DNA from: Eunapius fragilis
Lineage: Eukaryota > Porifera > Demospongiae > Spongillida > Spongillidae
Assembly (NCBI GenBank): GCA_963681505.1
Contig: OY811974.1
Span: forward strand, 10,591,461-10,655,460
Direction of reading: 5' to 3'
DNA length: 64,000 nucleotides
Both the position numbers and the translations under genes were made by a program. The notes under the pieces were generated by a model. The model saw nothing but the letters and a program-made list of their open reading frames with translations, was not told the origin of the DNA and searched no databases. Shown piece by piece: positions 33,726 through 43,765 of this stretch (positions are counted from its first letter, which is position 1; every line of letters starts with the position of its first letter).

Positions 33726-34298
33726 TATGATAACCCAGAATATGGGTTAGTTGAGCACTAACACCCTGCCAGTGGCCATTGACCAGGCTTCTAACTTCAA
33801 TATTGGTAAATGGTCTGGGAATGCACCTGTCAGGATCTAGTTATATTATATTATACAGAACTCACTGTGGGTGGTCAGTTCCATCTGCATTCTTTGTCTC
33901 TAACACCAGTGTCTACCATGGCAGCAGTAAAGAGAAGGACATATTATCCATGTACACACCACTCATTCCCCATTTTCTTCTGTACACTATCTTCCTAACA
34001 TCTTCCTCCCCATTACCGCCAATGCATTGCCCTTTTATCCACATAAACTGCCCCACACAGAGAACCACTACCAGAACACATAAATTGGCCCACTATGTAC
34101 ACATATGAGGGGACCCACATACATGTACATGTAGACCCTTATACATACATGTACACATAAGTGGCCCCACAATGTGGCTCACAACATAAGTCAGTGACAG
34201 CATTGAGTAAGTAAATATTACAATGTAATGGCTTCAATTAGAATAAAAACATGGGATGTGAAGTGGAAACGGTGCATTCATTCAGGTCATGGAGTCAA

Positions 34299-34326
34299 CC
34301 CCCCCCCCCCCCCCCCCCCCCCCCCC
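34299..34326. repeat. 28-bp C homopolymer
   Basis: Uninterrupted C run. Confidence 0.95.
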
Positions 34327-34370
34327 ATCCCTATCCCGCTCTTCAATGTTTGGAATTAGTTTATCAATAA

Positions 34371-34791
34371 GGTGTCACCTGACTTCTTCGTTTTTAGTTT
34401 GGAGATTTTGTGTCCTTTGTTCAGAAAAAAGAAATCTAGTGCATTTCTTCCCCTATTGGAAATAGATCAGGCTGAACATTGGCATATAACTACATCACAT
34501 ACATGTATAACCACATTGCTAGGCCAGGCTGAAAGTTCAATACGTGAACAGTTTGAAAACATCAAATGCGCTGGGCTAGCTGTTTGTCTCATACTGTGTT
34601 GTGTTTAGGCTACTATACATGTACGTACAAGACAGGTAGTTGTATTTGGTCTAACGAAAACTTATATTTACAATGCCTCTAAAATGCATGCCTCAAACAT
34701 TGGGTCTTATGAATAACCGTTCAGCCTTATGAAATAAGCTAGAATTTTTTTCTGAACAAAGGACACAATAGTCAAGTGACATTTCAATTTC
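34371..34791. mobile_element. MITE-like element with inverted gtgtcctttgttcagaaaaa arms
   Basis: ttgtgtcctttgttcagaaa near 34408 is inverted near 34752 (tttctgaacaaaggacacaa), and an outer ggtgtcacctgac pairs with gtcaagtgacatt. The interior is non-coding. Confidence 0.6.
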
Positions 34792-35331
34792 AAAGTTTTC
34801 TTGACAACTAGTTTGCCAACAAAACTGCATTAATAGAATTCCTTTAGCTCATACCATTATTGATCAAACTAATTCCGCAGAGCAGGGTAAAAGTTTGATA
34901 CTTAACTAACAGGGTTTCCATTAAGGCAGTAAAAATGAACTTTGTGCAGCTTAACAGCTAGTCAAAACTTTCAAATTAAAAGCGGGGGGATTTATTAAAT
35001 TTGACAATAATTTTGTACAGCATCCTAAATTTCATAAATCATATACATGTACATGTATTCAATGGTTCTATTATTATTATTTATACCTCTAAATGATCAT
35101 TTTCATTGTTTGGTTTTCAAAATATGTTTTACATTATTGGTGCCACCTACAATTGCCTTATGAAAACTATACAACTTGTACTAACTGTGACTCCATACAA
35201 TCATTGATGTAGTTGTAGATTAGCAGACACCAGTTAAACAACATGAGCTGCTCTAATGGACCTTCATTAACTGTGGGTTATTTCCTTATCATGGGGAAGC
35301 ACACTTGCTACATGAATCCTTTATTATTTTT

Positions 35332-35706
35332 TAGTGTTTCGGTTCGAACCATTCGAACCGAACATCGAACCGAGCCGGCTCCAATCGAACCAAACCTCGA
35401 ACGGTTCGTGATCGCCAATAAAAAATTGTAGTGATAATTAGCTGTTAATTAGCTAATTGCTTCCAGCGGTCACGCTGAATACATGTATTTTTTGGTTCTA
35501 CTTTTGTACTATAAACGCGGACACACAAACGTGTATGTGCATATGTATTAGGTAGCAAATCATACATACAGTTATTGGTGATGGTTTAAATACCCAATGA
35601 ATATCTAATGAGCAGCTCGAAAGGTTCGAAATTCGTTCAAACCGAACATCAAACTGAGTCGAACCTTGAACCGTTTGACACAAGTTTGAGCGAACTGGAA
35701 CACTAT
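35332..35706. mobile_element. MITE with TAGTGTTYCGGTTCG-type ends
   Basis: The left end carries repeated gttcgaacc words; the right end is the inverted counterpart ending ggaacactata. Dense GGTTCGA words come from the terminal repeats and are not a tRNA B-box. Confidence 0.7.
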
Positions 35707-35818
35707 AATATTTTTACTTCCTGGATGCTGTCATGGACTACATGTACAGTACACATAAAATAAGCTGCTCCACACAGAGGTCGCCTACATGTACACATAC
35801 ATGTACGTGTAAGCTGAC

Positions 35819-38800
35819 CTGCCCTGTACAGAGGCCTGCATCCTGCAGTGTCTGCTCAGGTATGCTGAGCTCTTCATATGTGCTAGACATGTAGCGATGC
35901 CACACCCTACACTCTGCCCCCTTGGGGACCTGGAAGAGCTTTTTCATACATGCCGTTAGTTGAGCTGTGGGTGGTGAGGAAGAATACAAAGATCTGATGT
36001 AAGTATAAATAATCATGAATTCCAGATGATACAAAGATGATACATGTATGTATTGGGCAGATCTACACAAGTTACTGCATGCTAAGGTGGTTTTACCACT
36101 GGGATTACTAGCTAGCTCTATATATTGTACATACACTCACCCACAGTTGTGGCTCTGCTGAACTGCTTGGTAATGGTTTTGTTCAACTGGCTTTGCTGAC
36201 ACAGCGTGAAGTCCATTAAGTACACCTCCACCTTACAGTGCTTCAAGTATAAACCAAACTCCATCACTTTTCTGCATATAACAGAGGGATGGAGGGGTCA
36301 TAACAGAGGGATGGAGGGGTCACAACAGAGGGATGGAGGGTCATAACAGAGGGATGGAGGGGTCACAACAGAGGGATGGAGGGGTCACAACAGAGGGATG
36401 GAGGGGTCACAACAGAGGGATGGAGGGGTCATAACAGAGGGATGGAGGAGTCATAACAGAGGGATGGAGGGGTCAACAGTAGTGCATGGTTGACAGGCAG
36501 TGTCAACAGGCATTCAGGGTCTACATGTACATGGGGCAGAGTTTCAGCAGGGGTGAAGGCTCAACAGGGAGGGGAGGTCGTTGGACATTTACTGCTGATG
36601 TATAGCTTCAACTTGCAGCATGCAAGTTCTTGTACAAATTGAGCAAATGGAGTAACTCAAATGGACTTGGGGTACAAATCTCTACTTTCCAGTCAATATG
36701 GCCAATGTGTGCATCACGTGTAAAACATGTGTGGACTGACCTCTCGATAGCTTGAGACCCCTCAGTTAGTCCATACCACGACAGCAACTTCTCCCAAGCT
36801 GGTTTTGAAAGCAGGTAATAGTCCAATTCCTCCATGAGATGGTCCTTCAATATGTCACAAGACCTGTCTGTTAAATAACTGCTGGCTTATGTGTACATTG
36901 AACATCTGTTGCCTTAGGTGCACTATGTACATGTAAGCCTTCATGGGTGTCCCCAGGGGGGGCCACCCCCCCCCCCCCCCCCCCCCCCCCCCGCCTTGTT
37001 TACTACATGCACACACCCCACTGGCTGAAAGCGCACAGCATCCATCGTCCACTGGTTGAATCTGCCGAAAGCGTGGACACCTCATTGATTGAATCGGCTG
37101 AAAGCTGACATCAGCGCCCACCTCCTCCCCACCCCCCCCCCCACCCCCGGTTGAATCGGCAGAAAGCGGACAGCCCCCCCCTCCCCCCCCCCACACTGGT
37201 TGAATCGGCCGTAAGCGGACAACGTATTCGCGGCTGTCAAATGGCGCCCCCTTGCCCTATCCTGGCCCCCCCCCCCCCCCCTTCCAGAAAAGCTGGGGGT
37301 GCCCATGGCCTTGTACATTAGCTATATCTGTTTCCAAATTTGGTTAAAGTAAACACTTTGTTAATGAGAATAAAGCCACACATATACTTGTATCCCTCTG
37401 TACATGTATGTGGGAAATCTTACCCACATTAAGTGATTTGCAGCTGACCAGATGATGGTAAAATTACTGCATTATTACTATACATACTAGCTTGCACCTG
37501 TGAAATATCATGGGCTGATTATTTTTAATTTACCACCCGTTCTAGCATACGGTTACTAAGCAACCTCTATAACATGCCCGCACAATACAAATACTTCATG
37601 GAATTATTAGTAACTACATGATTTCAGCCCGTTCTATGAAACTTGAGAGTGAAATTTAATTGTTACTGCATGTGATGGCCTGTACAGGCATGTAGGTTTT
37701 GTGGTACTTAGCATGGTTGCTATGTACTTCTGTTGGTTGCTACATGTAGGTACATGTACATACCTAGCAACCAATAGCGCTAGGTCAAGTATATATATAT
37801 AAATGAGTTACGCGGACGTACGTACGTTGGAAATCATAGTAATAGACAGTTGCACATTAAAATCATGCAATATATTACGTCAGCCTCTAATACAGGTTTA
37901 CAATTGAAGTGACTTGTGTGCAAACTGAAAGTCCTGAGATTTTGGATAGTGCTTCTACCTAACCTTCCACATACATGTACATACATAGGCCTTTTTAGTT
38001 TTAGTGTACAGCCCAGTAAATACATCAGTAGAATGTTTGGCAAAGCCTTCAAAAAAGCACATTATGTGTTCCCACATGCAAGTCATTGCTGTAAACTAAG
38101 CAGGCAGGGCAATCAGTGAAGACTAATTGATCAACAACACAACTCACACACACACACACACATACACACACACACAGAGACAATTACACAGAAAGACAGT
38201 GGTACTCATGTAATTTTGAAAAAAAAAACCCTACATTTGCACATTTAGGCATGAGCCATATATTTCAATGAGGGCAGAAGGAAGGGGGTTGATACTTTAC
38301 GGTGAACTCAAAAACTGAATGAACATCACATTATCTTGTATTACGTAATATTATAAAATAATAAGTCATTCATGTTCAAAAGCATTATGTCTATTTTAGC
38401 ATACAAGAAATAAAAAACAATATATACAGTAAAGTTGGTGGCACATAGGATTGGAAGGCAATAATGGTGTAAAAAGCACGGGAACAAGGTTGACTGAAAT
38501 GGAAATATGAAATACACCTATATTTAGCACACTATAGCGGTATGTGTGTCTCACAATTGTGCTAAATGAAGTTGTATTTCATTTTATCATTCCAGTTAAC
38601 CTGTGCTTTTTTACACCTAAAATCCTACAATATGCCACCAACTTCTCATGGAGAATGTTTGTAGTTACTTGTTTCATTGTGTTTTGTTCGTACCCAAATC
38701 ACTGTGAACATTAATTAAGTACAGCCCCCTTTCCCCCCTCCCCTCCAGACATAAAACATATGCAAAACTGTTCTTGCTTGTGTTATCGCGTTCGATAGTG

Positions 38801-39702
38801 ACACAGAGGGAAGTAATCGGATTCTAGGATGTCCCTCCATGCCAGGTGCATCCATTATGCTGTATCAATCCTAAAATGGAACCTGCTTCTGATATCATTA
38901 TTTTGCTCGTTACTTTGATCTCTTCGTCTTTATTATGTGAAGGCGTTGTTAGAGTAGTAGGTCAGTACCACCTCCAGAAGCTTAGCTGACATACATAATT
39001 AATTTTCAACGTATTTAAGCAATTGTATAAATCGCTTGACCGAACACAATGTGGTCACGATACACGTGGCATGCACAAAACGATAAGAACTCTTATATCC
39101 TACGATTTGAGCACTGAATAAATTATATTTATGGCAAGCAGACGAGACGGGGGTGTGCCCTGTGCATCACAGCCATGCAGCAGTTGCAACACTGCATAAC
39201 TAAGGTGTGTACCAGAGGGTTCAGTGGAGCGAGTAAGAATTAAGGAGTTGGCTATTGATCAGTCCAGCTATACTTTCATCCCTCGAGTCTTTTGATCCCC
39301 ACCCTCCTCGCAAAACAGACATAAGTAGTAACAGTACCTCGGAATAGGGCCGAATTGTCCAAAGGGCCAGGGTTAGCGGTCGGCTGTCCAATAGAAGACT
39401 GGTCCCACGCATCATAGCCAACATACTTCTTCCATTGCTTCAACCATCGTATGTCAATCAAATACCTGATAACACGCACGCATGCACAGATGAGAGGACG
39501 TATAAATATCTAGGCACCAATGGTTTAAGCCACTCGAGACGTTTCAATGAGGCAAGCCAGGCCGGCAAGACTGAACTCACCAAAGGTCACCTTTTACTAT
39601 CTTCTGCTGGAGGGCAACTTGTATCTCGTCCTTTTGTGTCGTGCAGTCCGGGGCTCTGACCGTACGCGTACTCTCGTTGTTTATTAAGATGCTGTCAGCC
39701 AT
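35819..39702 (-). CDS. USP4/11/15-type deubiquitinase, DUSP and UBL exons only
   Basis: Five exons: 39702-39581, 39465-39338, 36867-36741, 36271-36141, 35964-35819. All are GT-AG and the phases agree, giving 218 residues from ATG 39702. Residues about 30-125 are a DUSP domain ([61 protein letters not shown]). Residues about 130-218 are the adjoining ubiquitin-like domain ([41 protein letters not shown]). These match the N-terminus of vertebrate USP15/USP4/USP11. The thiol-protease part (GLxNLGNTCFMN and His boxes) is not visible in the following 35 kb, so either the rest lies beyond the window or the gene is truncated. MITEs crowd its 3' side, and a minisatellite fills intron 3. Confidence 0.85.
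36278..36476. repeat. 21-bp minisatellite
   Basis: About nine units of acagagggatggaggggtca in intron 3 of the USP gene, beginning within 10 bp of the acceptor of exon 4. Confidence 0.95.
36966..37285. repeat. C-tract minisatellite
   Basis: Four or five degenerate units of ggttgaatcggcngaaagcg plus ga, separated by long C runs (27 bp at 36966-36992, others at 37128, 37175, 37266). It lies in intron 2 of the USP gene. Confidence 0.8.
37300..38400. other. Intron sequence, no exon seen
   Basis: Part of USP intron 2. It contains a short (AC)n run near 38147 and several acatgtacatgta palindromes. Confidence 0.4.
38405..38675. mobile_element. Foldback element C
   Basis: Diverged inverted arms (38405-38532, 38559-38675) with the family tip tatttagcacac and the words ggtgtaaaaagcacgggaac and gagaatgttt. 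In USP intron 2. Confidence 0.75.
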
Positions 39703-40386
39703 AGCGCGCGCCGCGATGTGATCTTGAGGGTATCACGTGAGGAAAGGTTGATCGAGCCTCATTCGGTTTACAGGACCAGGATCAGGGGCAGTAGCAGGAC
39801 CAGGACTTATGTGTGTGCATGTGTTTGTGTGCATGTGTATATGCAGTCTATTAGAGCGGTACACATTGTTATTACATATATGAATAGCTGCCATGCATGC
39901 ACCAGTCTTTTAAATATACTCAAATAGAGTCTCCACAGTACATGTACATGTAGATCATATCAATGAAGCAGTCTGAAGCAAAAAAGAAAATGGATGCGAA
40001 TATTATGTCTATGGTTTACCTCAGTGGTGGCTTGAACCACATCAGATATACATGTACCCACCCCTGGCCCTCCCACGCCAGTATCATTATTACACCTACC
40101 CCCTCCCCATTGATTCAAGAAAAGCCTGACAAGCTTTCTTTTATCCAATATGAAACTTGTGCTCTCTATGGCCCACAAGAATGAAGAAAGTAGTCGAAAT
40201 CTGGAGGTATAAAAAAAACTGGATGCCAATGAATGGAAGAATGAATACTAACAAGACAACAGCACCCAATACTTTCCCTTCTCATTAAGTGATCATAAAC
40301 AGATTGTTATGTTGATTACTTTTATTTCTTGACAGCCAACAAATCAAACCTGTTAAATTTTTTAAAACCCTCATAATTATACAAGT

Positions 40387-40505
40387 AAAAAGCAAGAGAA
40401 CAAGGAATCAGAAGCCTTGTTCCCTTGCTTTTTACACCACCATCACCTTTGATTCCTATATACCACCAACCTTCTCGTATAGAAAATGTTTTTATTACTA
40501 GTTTC
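40387..40505. mobile_element. Foldback element F (partial)
   Basis: A full right arm (cttgttcccttgctttttac ... gaaaatgtttttatta) is joined to a stub of the left arm (aaaaagcaagagaacaagg). Confidence 0.7.
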
Positions 40506-40727
40506 CTATATTTTTCTGGTGGATCTGGTATTGTATAGACCCAGGTAGCAAAAACGTCAACTTGCGCGATCATGACAGGTTTATGTTAGAATCTGCTGTA
40601 CCATTAAACTAGTCCCCAGACTACCTGCATTGAGGGTGATAAAGGTTAAAAATCATTGGCAAAAGCAAAAGCGAAGCCATATAATACATAGGAGAAATGT
40701 ACCCTACGTAAACGGATCTCACGCTAT

Positions 40728-41095
40728 CGGAAGTTTCGTTAGAAACTTCCATATAGGATTTGACCACGACTATGAATGTCATTTAAAAAACGCGACCCGT
40801 CTGTAACAACACTCCCGACTATCGGATCGTGTAGCTTGTTTTAGCAATCGATCTAGAAGTCAAAAATGAGTAGTTTCGTTTTTGTTTCATGTCGCTGAAC
40901 CGCGTGGTTGTTGAGAACAAGAGTGTACTGCCCGTCCTCGTACCCAGTCTCGGAACAAGGGGCGGGTCGTCTTCTTATTCTTCTTCTTCTCCTCCTTCTT
41001 CTTGGCAACGCATAACTCAGGACAGGAACATTTCTAAGCGATGAAAATTTCACCAATAGCTTCAGAATCGGCTGGAGGACTCGCTTTTATATAAT
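40728..41095 (+). repeat. Hairpin-headed dispersed repeat (copy 3)
   Basis: Hairpin GGAAGTTTC/GAAACTTCC, then CATATAGGA and gaatgtcatt, with a (TTC)n tract like copies 1 and 4. The stem sequence is entirely different from copies 1 and 2 yet pairs fully. Confidence 0.65.
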
Positions 41096-41115
41096 ATATG
41101 AAAAAAAATTAAGAA

Positions 41116-41404
41116 AACAATTAAATAAAAACATTCTCTACGAGAAAGTTGGTGGGATATAGGATTTGATTATGACATTGGTGGTGTAAAAAGCAAGGAA
41201 ACAAGGTCTTATCAGAAGGGAAAATGTCATAGTCCTATATTTAGCACACAAACAACACATGCCCTAGAAATGTGCTAAATATAGGACTATGACATTTTCC
41301 CTTCTGATAAGACCTTGTTTCCTTGCTTTTTACACCACCAATGTCATAATCAAATCCTATATCCCACCAACTTTCTCGTAGAGAATGTTTTTATTTACTT
41401 GTTA
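41116..41404. mobile_element. Foldback element B, nearly perfect palindrome
   Basis: The 133-bp arms (41116-41249, 41271-41404) differ at one position by my comparison, with a loop of about 21 bp. The tip is tcctatatttagcaca. The near identity points to a recent insertion or continuing arm conversion. Confidence 0.9.
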
Positions 41405-41767
41405 TCAGATAAACCATGCGCCACTAATACATACATTATCGTAAGCAACTTTGGCGTTATACACATATTTCAAACAGCGCATATTACTATAAAGTGGAGA
41501 GAGACGCAGTATCTACCGCTGTAACTGTTACAGAAACTATTCCTTCCGATATACCATGCATGCTCATAATTTACGATCCAATGTCATTTATCGATGCTGT
41601 TACGTACCTATTTTAGATGTATAGTGGAATATAAATTGTCCTTGAGATTACATGGTAAAACTTTCGAATTTGATAACACCGGTTATTTCATACCGGTGCG
41701 TCATGAACATTGTGTAATGTGCTATTTGTAGATCAACACCAAATAAGGTACTACTCGCTTCAGCTAA

Positions 41768-42062
41768 TTCCCAGCGAAAAAATCCTGGGCACGATCTTGG
41801 CCAAGATCATGCCCAAGGTCAAGATGGCAAGATTATTGCGGCCAAATTCTTGGTATCTTGACCCAAGATCTTTCCTCAAGATCTTGCTTTCTTGCCCCTA
41901 GATCTTGCCTCCTTGCCCCTAGATCTTGTCCATGATCTTGCCTCCTTGGCCCTAGATCTTGGCCATGATCTTGCCTCCATGCCCTAGATCTTGGCCAAGA
42001 TCGTGTTTCCTTTAGGCACGATCTCACGCTAAGATCAAACCTACAATTTGATCCTGCCCTCT
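41768..42062. repeat. Palindromic AAGATC minisatellite, inverted copy
   Basis: Tandem 30-36-bp units built on agatcttggcca(a/t)gatc. It begins with cccagcgaaaaaatc, the same word (inverted) that ends the array at 48050-48757. Confidence 0.8.
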
Positions 42063-42212
42063 TTGACACAAGAAATGAGCAAGGTTATTATATTTAACAA
42101 AAAGAAACACACATCACTCATTTACTGTCCCTTTACTTTTGTTGTTACTTTGTCTCTGCACTTCTGATTGCAGGATTTTCGTTTGCTGGTAGCATTGTCT
42201 TTTTCTCCAAAT

Positions 42213-42817
42213 TTATTTCTTAAACAATCTGTGGAGTGATATGCAGGCAACAGAAATGGGTAAATATCTGGCGAGGTGGGGCATAAAAAAAATGCATCCA
42301 TGCAAAAAATATAAAGCATCAAGTAGCTGCATTGGGACAATGGTGGCTTCAAACTTATCGTTGATTTTCCCACTGGGACAAACGATCGATGCTTTCACCT
42401 CATCCTCAGTGTATAGAGTATCTAGTAGGCTGAGCACTTTTTTAATTTTATATCAGTCCCTCTCAGATTCAATAAATTTACACTACTTTCCTATGTCAAT
42501 GTATACATTCATTTTGTACTGGTATTAACTTACAGTCAAAAAGTACTCTGGTGAGTGACGAACCTGATGGACCTGCTGGTTGCGCATCTGGCAGTATCTC
42601 CGTGGGAGCAGGGTTAGCTGGGTGTTGATTACATTTCTGTACATCACAGGCCAGTGTGGGTCCTCCGATTCCTACAAAAAATGTGCCTAGTATTATATCT
42701 TTCACCCGTGAGAGCTACTTATACCTTTATTTGGCTGGCTGGCTGGCTGTCTGTGATAAGGTGTGCTAAAATACTTTTCACTGCAACCCGTATACGTCTC
42801 AGCTCATCATTACATCC
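42213..42817 (-). CDS. Unrecognised small gene, last three exons
   Basis: Exons 42817-42725 (31 codons), 42671-42534 (46 codons) and 42404-42213 (63 codons plus stop), each joined in phase 0 by GT-AG introns. The peptide includes DELRRIRVAVKSILAHLITD, then WPVMYRNVINTQLTLLPRRY, then DEVKASIVCPSGKINDKF. An alternative phase in exon 2 is also open but does not connect with exon 1. The stop codon overlaps an AATAAA. No domain is recognised. The 5' end would lie upstream, where a minisatellite and the Gmr1-like retrotransposon are inserted. Confidence 0.45.
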
Positions 42818-43009
42818 CTACAAATAAAGATAAACATGGTAACTGAAGTCATCGTATACCAGTATTTGAATTAATTACTGCATGAAATGACCACAATATA
42901 ATGCATATACGAGAATACATACATAATAATGTAATACATGGATGCAATACAGCTTCCCAGTGTTTAAGGGGTGGGTTATTATTGCTCTATGTATGCATAC
43001 ATACAAATG

Positions 43010-43201
43010 CATCTACAAGCCTCAAATCATCCACACACCCTTCAAGCCTCAAACACCCACACACAACAAGCTTTTGACACCCTACAAACCTCACAGACCC
43101 ACACACACTACAAGCCTTCGTCGCACACACCCTACAAGCCTTTGACGCACACACCCTACAAGCTCCAACACACTGCAATGCTCGAGCAACCCTTCGACAC
43201 C
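43010..43201. repeat. Minisatellite split by a retrotransposon (left part)
   Basis: Units such as acaccctacaagcctcaaac. The same array resumes at 46838 on the other side of the LTR element. Confidence 0.85.
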
Positions 43202-43470
43202 TGTGATAGAGTCCGTTATCGCGCCAACGACGCTCGCCGTATTGCGCCAAGGATACTTCGACTTATTCTCCTCTCAATTGCACAGCGTGTACACATTTAT
43301 ACGCGACTAAGGTTGAGAACCTTACACCTCTCTATGGAGAGTGCGTAACAATTACATAAACTATGCACACCAACAATAATGTTCTGAATCACTTGAATAG
43401 GGGTTGCTCCCGCCCGACATTCAGCGTGTGAATCGTCTCATTCACCTCCATGGAAGACTGGGCTTCCACA
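43202..43470 (-). repeat. LTR (3' LTR in element orientation)
   Basis: Starts tgtgatagagtccgttatcg and ends ggcttccaca on the plus strand. Preceded by ACACC. Confidence 0.95.
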
Positions 43471-43765
43471 CTCCTCTCCTCCTCTCCTACAACAAACTTG
43501 TTTGTTGCGCATCGTGAGAGACAGTCTGCATTCCCATTAGCCTTGCCAGATCTATGCTCCACTGTGTACAGATAAGGCTGTAGTGAGAGACTCCATCTGC
43601 ATAACCGGGGGTTGCTCTCCTTAAGCTTATCTAACCATTCGAGTGAGCGATGATCCGTTTGGATGGTAAATCTTCGTCCCAACAAGTACACTCGAAATGC
43701 CGCGATCGCGAGTTTAATCGCAAGACATTCCTTCTCAACAGTCGAGTATCGCTCCTAAGGGGCCT
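43389..43765 (-). pseudogene. RNase H remainder of the Gmr1-like element
   Basis: The frame ERYSTVEKECLAIKLAIAAF, then TDHRSLEWLDKL, then SGKANGNADCLSR contains three of the four acidic residues typical of Ty3-type RNase H (in EKE, TDH and NAD). The first Asp and all of the RT are absent. It is in a different frame from the integrase ORF ending at 43735, and the joint lies at about 43750. The C-terminal tail runs into the LTR. Confidence 0.8.
43471..43490 (-). promoter_or_regulatory. Polypurine tract
   Basis: On the minus strand an A/G-only run (aggagaggaggagaggag) immediately precedes the 3' LTR, as expected for plus-strand priming. Confidence 0.8.

Noticed and set aside
35332-35706. GGTTCGA words suggesting tRNA B-boxes or a SINE
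   Set aside because: They occur in the terminal inverted repeats of a MITE, with no A-box or cloverleaf.
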